This document shows, one piece after another, positions 6,924-17,705 of a stretch of DNA of 39,456 nucleotides. The stretch is taken from contig NZ_MAKX01000042.1 of assembly GCF_001693415.1 (NCBI RefSeq), positions 1-39,456 on the forward strand, in the 5' to 3' direction. Made by a program: the position numbers and the translations under genes. The notes beneath the pieces were generated by a model. It had not been told where the DNA came from, did not search any database, and saw only the letters and a program-made list of their open reading frames with translations. Positions within the stretch are counted from its first letter, which is position 1; the number at the start of each line of letters is the position of its first letter. This DNA comes from Tenacibaculum soleae (GTDB lineage: Bacteria; Bacteroidota; Bacteroidia; Flavobacteriales; Flavobacteriaceae).

Positions 6924-8213
6924 TGATCCGTCCTGAAATAAGGCTACATAATCTTAAACATTATGTACAGAAATGACAAAGTAATTAGACGTTACAGTGA
7001 ACCTTTTAAATTAAAAATTTTAGCCGAACTTACAATCGGAAAACATACAAAGAGCGAACTTTGTAAACTCTACTCTATTGCTCCTACAACAGTAAACGTG
7101 TGGATTAAAAAGTACAATCGAAAAGACTTAATGAACACCAGAGTAAAAGTGGAAACTAAAGATGAAATATCTAGAATTAAAGCACTTCAAAAAGAGATTG
7201 AAAAGCTTAAAAAACTACTCCTAAAAAAAGATCTCGATGCTATGAAGAATCCTATCTTGAAGTAGCTGCTGAGGATCTAGGTTATAAATCTATTGCTGAA
7301 CTAAAAAAAAAGTTAAGTATAAAGCCTTAATTAAAGCTAAAGGAAAATCTAAGGGATTTGCTTATTTAAAGACTATAATCCATTGTTTTGGACTTAAACG
7401 TGATGCGTATTACAAATCTAGAGCTGATAAACGTTTAAAACTAGAACAACAGATTATTAACATCGTTAAAAAAAGACGCAAATCCCTTCCTAGAGAAGGT
7501 GTAAGAAAACTCGTGAAATCCTTAGATGTAGATTTTAATAAAGCTAATATTAAAGTTGGTAGAGATACTTTATTTAATGTGCTTAGAAAGCATCAAATGT
7601 TAACACTTAGAAGAAAAACAAGTGCTAGAACTACGAATTCTTATCATCGTTTTTATAAATATAACAACATTATAAAAGACCTGTAAGTTACTAGAAATAA
7701 CCAAGTTTTGGGGTCTGATATCACATACATTAGAACAGTAAAACGGTTTTGCTATTTGGCTTTAATAACTGATATGCATTCTAGAAAAATAGTAGGTTAC
7801 GATCTAAGTAATAGTTTGGAGTTAAAAGGATGTGTGAGAGCACTTAAAAAGGCTATTTATCAAACTAAAAACATTAAAAAACTTATTCATCATTCAGACA
7901 GAGCAATACAGTATTGTAGTAATGTATACACACAAATACTAAAAGAAAAAAGATAAGTATTAGTATGACCGAACAAAATCATTGTTATGAAAATGCGATA
8001 GCAGAGCGTGTAAATGGCATATTAAAAGATGAATTTTATCTCGACCAGACCTTTGATAACGTGGCGCACGCAAAAAGAGCTACAAAAAATGCAATTAATT
8101 TATACAACGAAGTAAGATTACACTTATCTTTAGACTATAAAACACCTAATATGGTATACAAATTATCAGCTTAAAATCAATTTTAACCTGTAGCCATATT
8201 TCAGGACTAGACA
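6924..8213 (+). mobile_element. Degenerate IS3-family element of a second type
   Basis: Inverted ends GTCCTGAAATAAGGCTACA (left, from 6930) and GTCCTGAAATATGGCTACA (right, inward from 8207) bound about 1.28 kb. Outward extension to TG dinucleotides gives 6924 and 8213, so the exact ends are uncertain by a few bases. The element sits between decayed attC F and the broken end of cobT. Its insertion, or a deletion starting at it, removed the rest of cobT. Confidence 0.8.
6963..8174 (+). pseudogene. Broken IS3-family transposase (OrfA and OrfB fragments)
   Basis: OrfA (6963-7265, about 100 residues) is complete, with a helix-turn-helix around YSIAPTTVNVWIKKY and a C-terminal coiled coil. OrfB is broken. 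One segment runs from about 7330 (FAYLKTIIHCFGLKRDAYY) to a stop at 7683-7685. A second (7708-7956) has SDITYIR and LIHHSDRAIQYC, where the family's DRG is DRA. A frameshift follows, then 7965-8174 with ENAIAERVNGILKDEF. QVLGSDI replaces the usual QVWGSDI. Several stops and frameshifts show it can no longer make a transposase. Confidence 0.85.
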
Positions 8214-8482
<269 letters not shown>

Positions 8483-8485
8483 TTT

Positions 8486-11400
8486 TTATTCTGTTATGGC
8501 GTCAGACTTTTTATAAATATCTTTTAACTGTTCAATAGTTTCTTTTGATGGATTTTCCCACATTCCTCTTTGAACGGCTTCTAACATGCGCTCAGACATA
8601 TCTTTTAATGCCCAAGGATTGTGTTCTTCTATAAATTCTTTATTTTCATTATCAAACAAATAATTATCCGTTATTTGTTCATACATAAAATCTTCAATCA
8701 AATTAGTAGTAGCATCATAGGCAAATAAATAATCCATTGTTGCTGCCATTTCAAAAGCACCTTTATAACCGTGTTCACGCATACCTTGCATCCATTTAGG
8801 ATTCACTACTCTAGATCGAAACACTTTTAACAATTCTTCTTTTAACGATTTTACCTTCGGATTTTCAGGGCGAGAATGATCTCCAAAATAAATTTCAGGT
8901 TGCGATCCTTTTATAGTGTTCACGGCAGCTGTCATTCCACCTTGAAATTGATAATAATCATCAGAATCTAAAATATCATGCTCTCTATTGTCTTGATTTT
9001 GCATTACCACTTCAATATTCGCTAATCGTTTTTTAAAGGTTTCATGAGCCGATTTTCCACTGTTGCTTTTACCAGCATATGCGTAACCACTCCAATTAAT
9101 ATAAGCCTGTGCTAAATCATCAGAAGTAGTCCAATTTTTACCATCAATTAAACCTTGTAAGCCAGCACCATAAGCACCAGGTTTAGAACCAAACACACGG
9201 TATAAAGCTCTTTCACTAGCTTGTTTATCATCTAAACCTTCTTCTTTCCATTGCTTTCTTTCTTCATCAAAACGCTTTTTTATAGGGTTTTGTTCAGCAG
9301 TTTCATCTAAAGAGGCCACTTTTTCTATAGCCGCATTAAATAGCGAAATTAAATCAGGAAAAGCATCTCTAAAAAAACCAGAGATACGCAACATAACATC
9401 TACTCTTGGTCTTTTAAGTTCTAATGTAGAAAGTATTTTAAAATCTTTAACTCTTCGGTTACTTCCTTGCCAAACAGGTTTTACACCAATTAACGCTAAG
9501 GCTTGCGCAATGTCATCACCACTAGTTCGCATAGTTGAGGTTCCCCAAACAGATAATCCAATAGAACTAGGGTATTCTCCGTTTTCTTGTAAATAGCGAT
9601 CAATAATATTCTGCGCACTTTTTTGCCCTAGTTGATACGCTGTTTCCGAAGGAACAGTACGTATATCAACAGAATAAAAATTTCGTCCTGTAGGTAAAAT
9701 ATCTAATCGTCCTCTTGTTGGAGCGCCAGAACCACCAGCAGGAACATATTGACCGTTTAACCCTTTAATTAAATTACCTATTTCATTGCTTGTTTTTTGT
9801 AAAACAGGCATCGTATGTTGTTGTATGTATTTTATAATTTGTATTGTATCAGCACCAATTTTACTGACGTTATTACCAGCTAACAATTGACTAATGATAT
9901 TTTTAGCTTTGTTTTCTAGTAATTCTACAGCTTGTCCGTAGGTTCTACAATGAATACCGAAAATCTCTTTATCTAAAGAATCAGAATAAACCACATTTAT
10001 AGGGTCGAAATTAAGTTGTAAATCATCCGCTAAACATTGTGTAATTCCTTTTAAGTTTCCTTGAGGTAAACGATGTAAGGCAACAATTAAATCGACTAAT
10101 TTTTCTTGTCTAGGCAATTTTCCTAAAATATGTAAACCACCTCTAATTTGAGATTCCTTTAGTTCACATAAATACCCATCAATTACTTCTAATAAGGCAT
10201 CTATATCTTTTCCATCTTGATTTAAATCGGTTTTAAGATGGGTTTCATTTACAAGACTTTCAATTTTGGTTTTAATAAGCGTAGCACGTTTTCTATCAAC
10301 TAAAGCAGACTCATAAAACTCATCTATTAAGAGTTCTAACTTTAATAAGTCACCATAATTCTCAGCGCGGGTCATTGGTGGAATTAAATGATCTAAAATA
10401 ATTGCTTGATTTCTTCTTTTAGCCTGTGTTCCTTCTCCTGGATCATTAATAATAAACGGGTAAAAATGAGGAATTGCTCCTAAAATAGCGGCAGGAAAAC
10501 ACGTTTCTTTACTCAAGGCAACACTTTTCCCTGGTAACCATTCTAAATTTCCGTGTTTACCTATATGTACTAAAGCATCCGCCTTAAAACTGTATTGTAA
10601 CCAAATGTAATATGCCAAATAAGCTGGAGGAGGAGGTAAATCTGGAGAATGATAACTTGCTTGTAAATCTAAGTTATACCCTCTACTTGGTTGAATACTA
10701 ACAAATATGTTTTTAGATATAAACCCGGGAATTAAAAAAGCGCCTTCTTTATAATTAGGAGATTCATTTGGTTGGCCCCATTGTGCTTCTACAGTATTTC
10801 GAAGTGTTGGAGATAATTGATTGTAATACTTATAAAAAATACTTTCTTCTAAACGAATTGTTTTACGCTCATTTAAAGTATTTATAGTTGCTACATCATT
10901 GGTAATAGCATCGGTTAATTTATTTATAAGTTCGTTAGTTGTTGTGGGGTAATTAGCAGATAATTCGTAATTTTCATCAGCTAATTGCGCTAATATTTGC
11001 AAGGTACTTTGTGGCGTATCTAAACCAACACCATTTGCTAAACGGCTATTTTTATTAGGATAATTAGGTAAAACTAAAGCGATTTTCTTTTCTGAATTAT
11101 TTTTATTCTGAAGATTTATCCAAGCTTTTGCCATTTTAGCAACAAATTGGCAGCCTTCAATATGTGGTGCATAAGAAACAACCTCAGAATCTGTTAACGT
11201 GTCTTTTTCTATAGATTCTTTAAATGAAATAACTTTTGAGATAATTTTACCATCTACTTCTGGTAGGGCAATATTCATGGCAATATCAGTCGGAGGCAAG
11301 CCGAAATTACCTTCTAACCAACTTTCATGATTACAACTTCCCATGATAGCTTGAATCACAGGAACATTAAATACATCAAATAAACTTTGTGTGGTGTCAT

Positions 11401-12232
11401 GAAATCCTTGCACACTAAATCCCGTAGTGTTTATAATAACCTGAGGATATTTAAGATGATGTTGTTTTAGTAAGTCGAATATTTGTTGCTGAATATCATA
11501 CTCACGATAGCCAGCTGCCATTAAAACAACAGCTGAAATGCCTTGTGTTTCTAATGCACTAATAAGGCTATGTATAGGTGCTAAATTATTAGATAGATAG
11601 TAGCTTCGGTACCCAAAAATAATGGCTTTTTTTTGGGTGCTTTTTGGTTTTAAAGTAGTATAAATTCCTTCTTTAGGGTGATATAAAAATAAATCGGGAA
11701 TTGTTTTAATAGCATTCGGAGTTACTTTTGAATCACTAATTCGGTTGTTAATTAATTGCAACGCTGATTTACAATTTTCAATACCACCAGATTGAATGTA
11801 TTTCCAAATTAGGTCTACATCTTTTAACGGAATGTTAGAAGATTGCATTAACTCTAAATCTGGTTTATTATCACCAGGTAAAAATACTAATTGAATGTTG
11901 TTTTCTTCACAGCAATCAGTAACGGCTTCACATAAATAATTATAATAGGCTTTACCACCCAAAAGTTTAAGAACAACAATTTTGGCAGATGAAATAACCT
12001 CATCAATATACGTATCTATAGTTAATTCTTGTTTGAAATAGCTAAGGTTAGCAAAACGAAAAGAGGGTGCATTTTCTACAGAATTATGTACTAATTTGTA
12101 GGCATTATTCATCATAAATAAATCAGAATCTGCCGAAGATAAAAAAACAATATCTCCAGGAGATTGATCGATGTAAAATACTCCTTCATCGTTAGGATTC
12201 CAGCCGCCCGGTATGGTAGAAATTAAATGCAC
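8486..12232 (-). CDS. cobN: CobN, large subunit of cobaltochelatase
   Basis: 1248 residues, the usual size for CobN/ChlH-type chelatase large subunits. The start MHLISTIPGGWNPNDEGVFY is typical of CobN. The hallmark region near residue 560 reads ALVHIGKHGNLEWLPGKS, followed by FYPFIINDPGEGTQAKRRNQ; conserved segments GLSVWGTSTMRTSGDD and YAYAGKSN come later. It is expected to bind the corrin ring and cobalt, inserting Co2+ into hydrogenobyrinate a,c-diamide with ATP hydrolysis by a ChlI/ChlD-type partner, which is encoded at 15349-16992. It is the last complete gene of the long biosynthetic run, 62 bp downstream of cobW. A CbiX chelatase is also encoded in the run, so the division of labour is unclear. 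Confidence 0.95.
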   Translation of the reverse strand: MHLISTIPGGWNPNDEGVFYIDQSPGDIVFLSSADSDLFMMNNAYKLVHNSVENAPSFRFANLSYFKQELTIDTYIDEVISSAKIVVLKLLGGKAYYNYLCEAVTDCCEENNIQLVFLPGDNKPDLELMQSSNIPLKDVDLIWKYIQSGGIENCKSALQLINNRISDSKVTPNAIKTIPDLFLYHPKEGIYTTLKPKSTQKKAIIFGYRSYYLSNNLAPIHSLISALETQGISAVVLMAAGYREYDIQQQIFDLLKQHHLKYPQVIINTTGFSVQGFHDTTQSLFDVFNVPVIQAIMGSCNHESWLEGNFGLPPTDIAMNIALPEVDGKIISKVISFKESIEKDTLTDSEVVSYAPHIEGCQFVAKMAKAWINLQNKNNSEKKIALVLPNYPNKNSRLANGVGLDTPQSTLQILAQLADENYELSANYPTTTNELINKLTDAITNDVATINTLNERKTIRLEESIFYKYYNQLSPTLRNTVEAQWGQPNESPNYKEGAFLIPGFISKNIFVSIQPSRGYNLDLQASYHSPDLPPPPAYLAYYIWLQYSFKADALVHIGKHGNLEWLPGKSVALSKETCFPAAILGAIPHFYPFIINDPGEGTQAKRRNQAIILDHLIPPMTRAENYGDLLKLELLIDEFYESALVDRKRATLIKTKIESLVNETHLKTDLNQDGKDIDALLEVIDGYLCELKESQIRGGLHILGKLPRQEKLVDLIVALHRLPQGNLKGITQCLADDLQLNFDPINVVYSDSLDKEIFGIHCRTYGQAVELLENKAKNIISQLLAGNNVSKIGADTIQIIKYIQQHTMPVLQKTSNEIGNLIKGLNGQYVPAGGSGAPTRGRLDILPTGRNFYSVDIRTVPSETAYQLGQKSAQNIIDRYLQENGEYPSSIGLSVWGTSTMRTSGDDIAQALALIGVKPVWQGSNRRVKDFKILSTLELKRPRVDVMLRISGFFRDAFPDLISLFNAAIEKVASLDETAEQNPIKKRFDEERKQWKEEGLDDKQASERALYRVFGSKPGAYGAGLQGLIDGKNWTTSDDLAQAYINWSGYAYAGKSNSGKSAHETFKKRLANIEVVMQNQDNREHDILDSDDYYQFQGGMTAAVNTIKGSQPEIYFGDHSRPENPKVKSLKEELLKVFRSRVVNPKWMQGMREHGYKGAFEMAATMDYLFAYDATTNLIEDFMYEQITDNYLFDNENKEFIEEHNPWALKDMSERMLEAVQRGMWENPSKETIEQLKDIYKKSDAITE

Positions 12233-12294
12233 GCTTTATATTTTTATGAAACCTAAATACTATTTATTGTTATAATAGAACAGCAAATTATTTA

Positions 12295-13371
12295 TTAATG
12301 AGAATGTCCGTGACTGTGACTATGACTATGCGAATGAACATGAGTAATAACTTCATTTTTTTCAGTCAATTCTATATTTTTACCAATAACAACGATACTT
12401 GTTTTACGCTCTTCATTAGCTCCCCAAGGTCTTTCAAAATAATAATCGAAACGAGAACCTACACCTTGTAAAACCATACGCATAGGTTTGTTAGGAATGT
12501 TTACAAAACCTTTAATTCTATAAATTTCGTGTTTTTCTACCAATGCTTTTAAATCGGTAACTAAAGTTTTAATAGCTGCTGTTTCGGTATATTCTAACAA
12601 AATAGTTTTAATATCGTCATTATGGTGGTGGTGATTTCCTGACTTATGGTGCTCTTCGTGAATAGAATGACGATTATCTACATCATCTTCTGCAGAAGCT
12701 TCAATACCTAACAATAAACTATTATCTAACGTACCGTTTTCTACAGGTATAATTTTCGTATTTGGTCTTGCTTTAGCGGTTACTATTTTAGTTATTGCTG
12801 AAAACTTTTCATCGTCAACTAAATCTCTTTTACTAACTAAAACTAAATCAGCACAAGCTAATTGATCTAAAAATAATTCTTCAATTGGTGTTTCATGATC
12901 TAAAGAATCATCAGCTAAACGTTGTGCTTGCACGCGTTCTCTATCACAAATTTCTCCAGTAGCTATTCCAACAGCATCTACTACTGTAATCACTGAATCT
13001 ATAGTTATATGGGGTTTTAAATCTGGCCAGTTAACAGCTTTTACTAAAGGTTTTGGCATTGATAAACCAGAAGTTTCAATAACAATATGGTCAATTTCTT
13101 CTTTACGCTCTAATAATTGTAGCATAGAAGGTAAAAACTCTTCTTGTACAGTACAGCAAATGCATCCGTTTGGTAATTGTACTAAATTACAATCATCATC
13201 ACCACATTCTGACGAAGCAATTAATTGTCCATCTACATCAACCTCTCCAAACTCATTAACCAACACGGCAATACGCTTTCCATTAGCATTTCTTAACATG
13301 TTATGTACTAGGGTTGTTTTTCCTACACCTAAAAATCCGGTAACGATGGTAATTGGTATTTTCTTATTCAT
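12295..13371 (-). CDS. cobW: CobW-type GTP-dependent metallochaperone
   Basis: 358 residues of the G3E GTPase family. Walker A GFLGVGKTT lies at 12-20, and the metal-binding GCICC at 69-73 with Cys70, Cys72 and Cys73. An acidic SSECGDDDC precedes it, and SKRDL provides the guanine-specificity loop. A His-rich linker (HEEHHKSGNHHHH) separates the GTPase from the C-terminal CobW_C domain, and the tail is an alternating His/Ser stretch with many His. CobW proteins deliver cobalt in a GTP-dependent way. Lying directly before cobN, it probably loads the chelatase. The His-rich tail may act as a cobalt buffer. This is a firm call. Confidence 0.93.
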   Translation of the reverse strand: MNKKIPITIVTGFLGVGKTTLVHNMLRNANGKRIAVLVNEFGEVDVDGQLIASSECGDDDCNLVQLPNGCICCTVQEEFLPSMLQLLERKEEIDHIVIETSGLSMPKPLVKAVNWPDLKPHITIDSVITVVDAVGIATGEICDRERVQAQRLADDSLDHETPIEELFLDQLACADLVLVSKRDLVDDEKFSAITKIVTAKARPNTKIIPVENGTLDNSLLLGIEASAEDDVDNRHSIHEEHHKSGNHHHHNDDIKTILLEYTETAAIKTLVTDLKALVEKHEIYRIKGFVNIPNKPMRMVLQGVGSRFDYYFERPWGANEERKTSIVVIGKNIELTEKNEVITHVHSHSHSHSHGHSH

Positions 13372-13436
13372 TTTTAAAAATATAAATTGTTACTATTGAA
13401 TTGTGCTTTTATATGATTCTGAAATAAATTCAGGGG

Positions 13437-14027
13437 TTATTTTTTAACTGTTTTTTTCTTTCTCTTGTATAAGAAAAGATTCCATTTTTCTTCCGCTACA
13501 CCATGTTTATCCATTTCAGCTCTAGCCATGGTAAAGAATAAGTCAGACATACGGTTTACGTAACTCATAATATAGTCATGTACACATTCAGGATCTTCTT
13601 GCATTAAAGTAACCAGTTGTCGTTCACCTCTTCTTACTTGCGTTCTACAAACATGGCAAAGTGCAGATATTTCATTTCCTCCAGGTAGTAAAAAATAGTC
13701 AGAAGGAGAACTGATACTGTCTTCCATTTCATCTAACCATTGTTCACAAAATTCGGCACCGTCTTTAGGCTCAGGATTTGGATTTACTTTTTTAGAATCT
13801 GATGGGCGTGCTAAATGCGACATCATATTCATCATATCTTTTTGAATACGATGTAAGTTAGGTTGCCACTCGTGGTCGTTACCTAATTTAGAACGCATTA
13901 ATCCTATAGTTGAATTTACCTCATCTAAAGTTCCGATACATTCAATTCGTGCTGAGTTTTTAAATTCTCTTTTACCTCCAAAAACTCCAGTACTACCTTT
14001 GTCTCCTTTTCTTGTGTAAATTTTCAT
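13437..14027 (-). CDS. pduO: PduO-type ATP:cob(I)alamin/corrinoid adenosyltransferase
   Basis: 196 residues. The N-terminus MKIYTRKGDKGSTGVFGGKR is the PduO/MMAB signature that binds ATP, followed by IGTLDEVNSTIGLMRSKL and the conserved CRTQVRRGERQLVTL helix. The enzyme transfers the 5'-deoxyadenosyl group of ATP to Co(I) corrinoids and fills the CobO role here. Its start overlaps the end of cobB by 4 bp (ATGA), which places adenosylation right after a,c-diamidation, as the pathway requires. The C-terminal KRKKKTVKK is a basic tail of no known role. Confidence 0.92.
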   Translation of the reverse strand: MKIYTRKGDKGSTGVFGGKREFKNSARIECIGTLDEVNSTIGLMRSKLGNDHEWQPNLHRIQKDMMNMMSHLARPSDSKKVNPNPEPKDGAEFCEQWLDEMEDSISSPSDYFLLPGGNEISALCHVCRTQVRRGERQLVTLMQEDPECVHDYIMSYVNRMSDLFFTMARAEMDKHGVAEEKWNLFLYKRKKKTVKK

Positions 14028-15337
14028 ACGTTATTATTTAGTTCGTTAATTAATTGTAATAGTATTTCAGGTGTACCAAAATAGTGGTGGATATAAGAAC
14101 CTATTACCTTATTTTTTTTATGAATTTTAGTGTCAGTTTCACCATCTCTGGCATTTAAAACTGTTGCATTTATAGTAGTTTCATTATCGTTTTGTAAACT
14201 AGAATAGTGAAACTCATGTCCTTTAAAGATGTGATTATTTGTTTTGGTTGTTCTATAGCCTAAGTGCAATTTTTTATCAGCTATGGTCGATTCAAAATCA
14301 AAATAATTAACCATTTTAAAAGCGGTGTTGTTTTCAGATATAATTGATTTTCCTAAATACATCATTCCGCCACACTCCGCATAAATTTGACCATTATTCT
14401 CAGCGAATGTTTTGATGTTTTCTAACATTGAGGTGTTAGCAGAAAGTTCTTTTAAGTGAGCTTCAGGGTATCCTCCTGGAAGAAATATAAAATCACATTT
14501 CGGAATTTCAGTATCATGAATAGGACTAAAGAAAATAACTTTTCCCAGTTGTTTCATCGCATTTATATTGTGAGGATATATAAAATTGAAAGCTTCATCT
14601 TTAGCGATAGCAAATGTTATATTTTTAGTCGTTGTTTTATGTATTGAAGGAGGAGGAGTGTTTACTTCTTTCGAAATTTTTAAAATAGCATTCCAGTCTA
14701 GTGTTTTTTCTAATTCGTCAGCAATTAGATCAATAATACTATCAAATTTCTCAATTTCTTGAATATTTAATCCAAGATGTCTTGAAGGAATTTCAATGTT
14801 TTTTAAATTTGATAAATACCCAAAACATTGTACACCAATATCCTCGCAAGCTTCTTGTAACATGGTATAATGTCTTTTAGAACCTACACGATTAAAAACA
14901 ACTCCCATTATTTTTATAGTTGCATCAAAATTCACAAATCCCTGTATAAGTGGCGCAACAGAGTAGGCAACTGCTTTGGCATCAATTACTAGTAAAACGG
15001 GAGTTTGTAGTTTTTTAGCCATTTCAGCTGTACTACCTTTGTCTTTTTTAGCACCATCAAATAAGCCCATAACACCTTCAATACAATTAATGTCACCTTT
15101 TTCTCCGTAATGAGATAGGTTCGTATCAATATCTTGTTGAGACATCATATATAAATCTAGATTCACACCAACTTTGTTGCAGGCTAATTCATGAAACTTT
15201 GGGTCTATATAATCTGGTCCAACTTTAAAAGGTTGAATTGTTTTGTTTTTACGTTTGAATAAACGCAATAATCCCAAGGTAATGGTTGTTTTTCCTGCGT
15301 TACTATTGGGTGCTGATATGATAAACTGTTTTGTCAA
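14024..15337 (-). CDS. cobB: Cobyrinic acid a,c-diamide synthase (CobB/CbiA)
   Basis: 437 residues with the two-domain layout of the family. The N-terminal ATP-binding domain carries the P-loop NSNAGKTTITLGLLRLF and FKVGPDYIDPKFH, then CIEGVMGLFDGAKKD. The C-terminal class I glutamine amidotransferase has FLPGGYPEAHLKEL and the nucleophile Cys in YAECGGMMYLG (near residue 320), with the catalytic His in GSYIHHYFG. It amidates carboxylates a and c using glutamine and ATP. It could act on cobyrinate or hydrogenobyrinate, and sequence alone cannot tell. It lies 11 bp after chlID and overlaps pduO. Confidence 0.93.
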   Translation of the reverse strand: MTKQFIISAPNSNAGKTTITLGLLRLFKRKNKTIQPFKVGPDYIDPKFHELACNKVGVNLDLYMMSQQDIDTNLSHYGEKGDINCIEGVMGLFDGAKKDKGSTAEMAKKLQTPVLLVIDAKAVAYSVAPLIQGFVNFDATIKIMGVVFNRVGSKRHYTMLQEACEDIGVQCFGYLSNLKNIEIPSRHLGLNIQEIEKFDSIIDLIADELEKTLDWNAILKISKEVNTPPPSIHKTTTKNITFAIAKDEAFNFIYPHNINAMKQLGKVIFFSPIHDTEIPKCDFIFLPGGYPEAHLKELSANTSMLENIKTFAENNGQIYAECGGMMYLGKSIISENNTAFKMVNYFDFESTIADKKLHLGYRTTKTNNHIFKGHEFHYSSLQNDNETTINATVLNARDGETDTKIHKKNKVIGSYIHHYFGTPEILLQLINELNNNV

Positions 15338-15348
15338 GTATCTTAGGT

Positions 15349-16992
15349 TTATATATTTTCAGTAATTAAAACTTCATAGTTCGCATTAATGCGATTGGCT
15401 AATTCTTTGGCCTCACCAATTTTTACCATTCCTTTTTCTGCATCAATAATTTGAGCATCATGTATACCTTTGCAATAGGTTTGAAAAGCCAATACAGTAT
15501 CTTCTAAATTATCACCAGCGTTTAGTTTTCCATCAGTTATTATATGTAAGTAATGTTTAAAATCAATAGCAGCAGTAATTCGTTTTATATGTTTAAAACC
15601 TGCTTTTAAATTTGTTTTTCCACCAGTTTTTAAATCCATTAAAGCAATTTCAATGTCTTTTAAAATTTTTGTTTGGTTTAAAAGAAGTTGCGCTTCACCA
15701 TCAAACAAAGAAATCATTGAAAATTCTGTATTTTGGTTTTTAGAGTTTTCAGCTATTTTATTTACAGTTCCTTTGGCATAAGCAATAATTTTATCTTTTA
15801 ACATTGAACCGCTAGAGTCAATTAAAAAAATATGATGTTGCTTTAATAGGTTATTTTTTCGTTTCGTTTTTAATTCAAATTTATCAGTTGCTAAATATTG
15901 GCTTACCGTTTTTTTTGTATCATTAACTGAAACATTACCATCTATACTATTAACAGTATTTGTAGCTTGTTGTATGGTATTTGTAGCGGTTTCTTTTTGT
16001 TTTTGAAACTCGTTTTTAGGAATAAGAATAGCTGCGTTTTCTTCTTTAGATGAACTTGTCTCAGCATTGTTTTTTGGTGATTGGTTATTTTGATTATCAG
16101 AAGAATCCTGCTGATTAGGAGGCGTGTGTAAACTTCTATGATTTAATACAAAATCGGCAATTATAGCTACATCTTTTTTAGTAATTGTTGCTGTATTTTT
16201 ATATGCGACATACGCTCTTGCTGTTTTTAATAATAAAATATCTGCGCGTAAACCTTCCACTTGATGTTTTACGGCTAATTCGCTACAATATTCAATAATA
16301 GCATCGGTTATTTGTATAGCTTTTAAGTTCTTTTTAGCAGCTTCAATCTGTTTAGAAATATTTTCATCTTCACTTTTATAATTCACTATAAATTCAATAG
16401 GGTTATCATCAAATTTAAAACGTTGCTTAATTATTTGCTGGCGAATTGCAACGTCAGTAGGTGTTTTTATAGTAACACTTAAGCCAAAACGATCTTTTAA
16501 CTGAGGACGTAAATTCCCTTCTTCTGGGTTCATAGAACCTACTAAACAAAAGCGACTTTTAAAATAATGTGAAACACCTTCTCTTTCTAAATAGTAACTA
16601 CCAGAAGCAGCTGCATCTAATAAAATATCGGTGAGGTAATCTTGTAGTAAATTAATTTCATCTACATATAAAATACCTTCGTTTGCTTGTGCCATTAAAC
16701 CAAGGTTAACAATCTCCTTTTTAGTATTTATTAATTGTTCTAAATCAATACTACCTAACAGTCTGTCTTCAGAAACACCAATAGGTAAATTTACGAAAGA
16801 TGAATTTTGTTGGGTACTCATTAGGTTTGCTACCGATCTAATTAAAGTAGTCTTTCCAGTACCTTTATCACCAATAGCAAGCACACCACCAATAAGTGGA
16901 TCAACCAAATTTAAAATAAGTGCTAACTTAAAATCATCTTGCCCAACAATAGCTGAAAAAGGAAAATTGAGTTGTTTTTTATCTTGTATCAT
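15349..16992 (-). CDS. ChlI-ChlD-type chelatase AAA+/VWA subunit, partner of CobN
   Basis: 547 residues fusing a ChlI-like AAA+ ATPase with a ChlD-like von Willebrand A domain. Walker A GDKGTGKTT is at 41-49, Walker B/sensor GILYVDEINLL near 110, and GSMNPEEGNLRPQLKDRFGL follows. A low-complexity linker rich in Asn, Ser and Gln occupies about 285-365. The VWA domain starts near 388 with the MIDAS motif LIDSSGSM and has TGGKTNLKAG later. Such I/D fusions replace CobS/CobT as ATPase partners of CobN in many bacteria. It overlaps the permease gene by 4 bp and lies in the same run as cobN. Confidence 0.88.
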   Translation of the reverse strand: MIQDKKQLNFPFSAIVGQDDFKLALILNLVDPLIGGVLAIGDKGTGKTTLIRSVANLMSTQQNSSFVNLPIGVSEDRLLGSIDLEQLINTKKEIVNLGLMAQANEGILYVDEINLLQDYLTDILLDAAASGSYYLEREGVSHYFKSRFCLVGSMNPEEGNLRPQLKDRFGLSVTIKTPTDVAIRQQIIKQRFKFDDNPIEFIVNYKSEDENISKQIEAAKKNLKAIQITDAIIEYCSELAVKHQVEGLRADILLLKTARAYVAYKNTATITKKDVAIIADFVLNHRSLHTPPNQQDSSDNQNNQSPKNNAETSSSKEENAAILIPKNEFQKQKETATNTIQQATNTVNSIDGNVSVNDTKKTVSQYLATDKFELKTKRKNNLLKQHHIFLIDSSGSMLKDKIIAYAKGTVNKIAENSKNQNTEFSMISLFDGEAQLLLNQTKILKDIEIALMDLKTGGKTNLKAGFKHIKRITAAIDFKHYLHIITDGKLNAGDNLEDTVLAFQTYCKGIHDAQIIDAEKGMVKIGEAKELANRINANYEVLITENI

Positions 16993-17705
16993 AATTGAGG
17001 AATACTATTATATAACCAAACAATTCCAATAATAACAGAAGCTATTCCTGCAATACCATTCATCCATTTAAAAATAGCTAAGTTTCGTTCTAAAAATCGA
17101 CTCATTACATAAATTAAAACATAACTATAAACACCCATTGCCACAATAATCCCTAAAGATTCTACAGCTAAAATTAAAATAGCATCAGCTACCGTGGTAC
17201 TGCTTAAAACTAAAGCAGATGTTAAGGCGCCTCCTGTACCAGCTAAACCGTGTAACATACCAATCCAAAATGATTTATTCATCGGGTTTACGGCTATTTC
17301 TTCACCTTTGGTTCCGTGTAGATGTATTGGGTTTGAAAGGTCGTGTTCATGAGCTTCAATCTTTTTATGGTCATTTACCATTTCATTAATAGCATGATTT
17401 CTTTTAATAGCTACAACTCCTAACCAAATCATAATTGGGCCTACAGCTAGTTCTGCATAAAAAGAAATATCATGTATAAATAAAGTAGCCATGCTTTTAA
17501 ATAACAATGCTACACCACCAAAAAGCAATAGTGTTACTGAATGACCAAAAGCCCATTGAGATGCTTTAAAAACAGTTTTAAAACTAACTTTTTGTTTATT
17601 GATCGCATTCTCGGTAGCTAATACTGAAACAGCTGTAACATGATCGGGTTCAAAAGAATGTAAAATACCAGCCATTAAAGGCCTGATTAAAGAAGTTAAA
17701 GTCAT
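16989..17705 (-). CDS. Nickel/cobalt transporter-like membrane protein
   Basis: 238 residues with about six hydrophobic segments. The first carries HSFEPDHVTAVSV, an Hx4DH motif like that of NiCoT/NicO/UreH transporters, and the next AFGHSVTLLLFG. A His-rich loop (HKKIEAHEHDLSNPIHLHG) lies between helices around residues 120-140, and GMLHGLAGTGGAL follows. The likely job is cobalt import for the chelatases. Its ends overlap cbiD upstream and chlID downstream by 4 bp each, giving tight translational coupling. A nickel role is possible, but the setting strongly favours cobalt. Confidence 0.8.
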   Translation of the reverse strand: MTLTSLIRPLMAGILHSFEPDHVTAVSVLATENAINKQKVSFKTVFKASQWAFGHSVTLLLFGGVALLFKSMATLFIHDISFYAELAVGPIMIWLGVVAIKRNHAINEMVNDHKKIEAHEHDLSNPIHLHGTKGEEIAVNPMNKSFWIGMLHGLAGTGGALTSALVLSSTTVADAILILAVESLGIIVAMGVYSYVLIYVMSRFLERNLAIFKWMNGIAGIASVIIGIVWLYNSIPQL

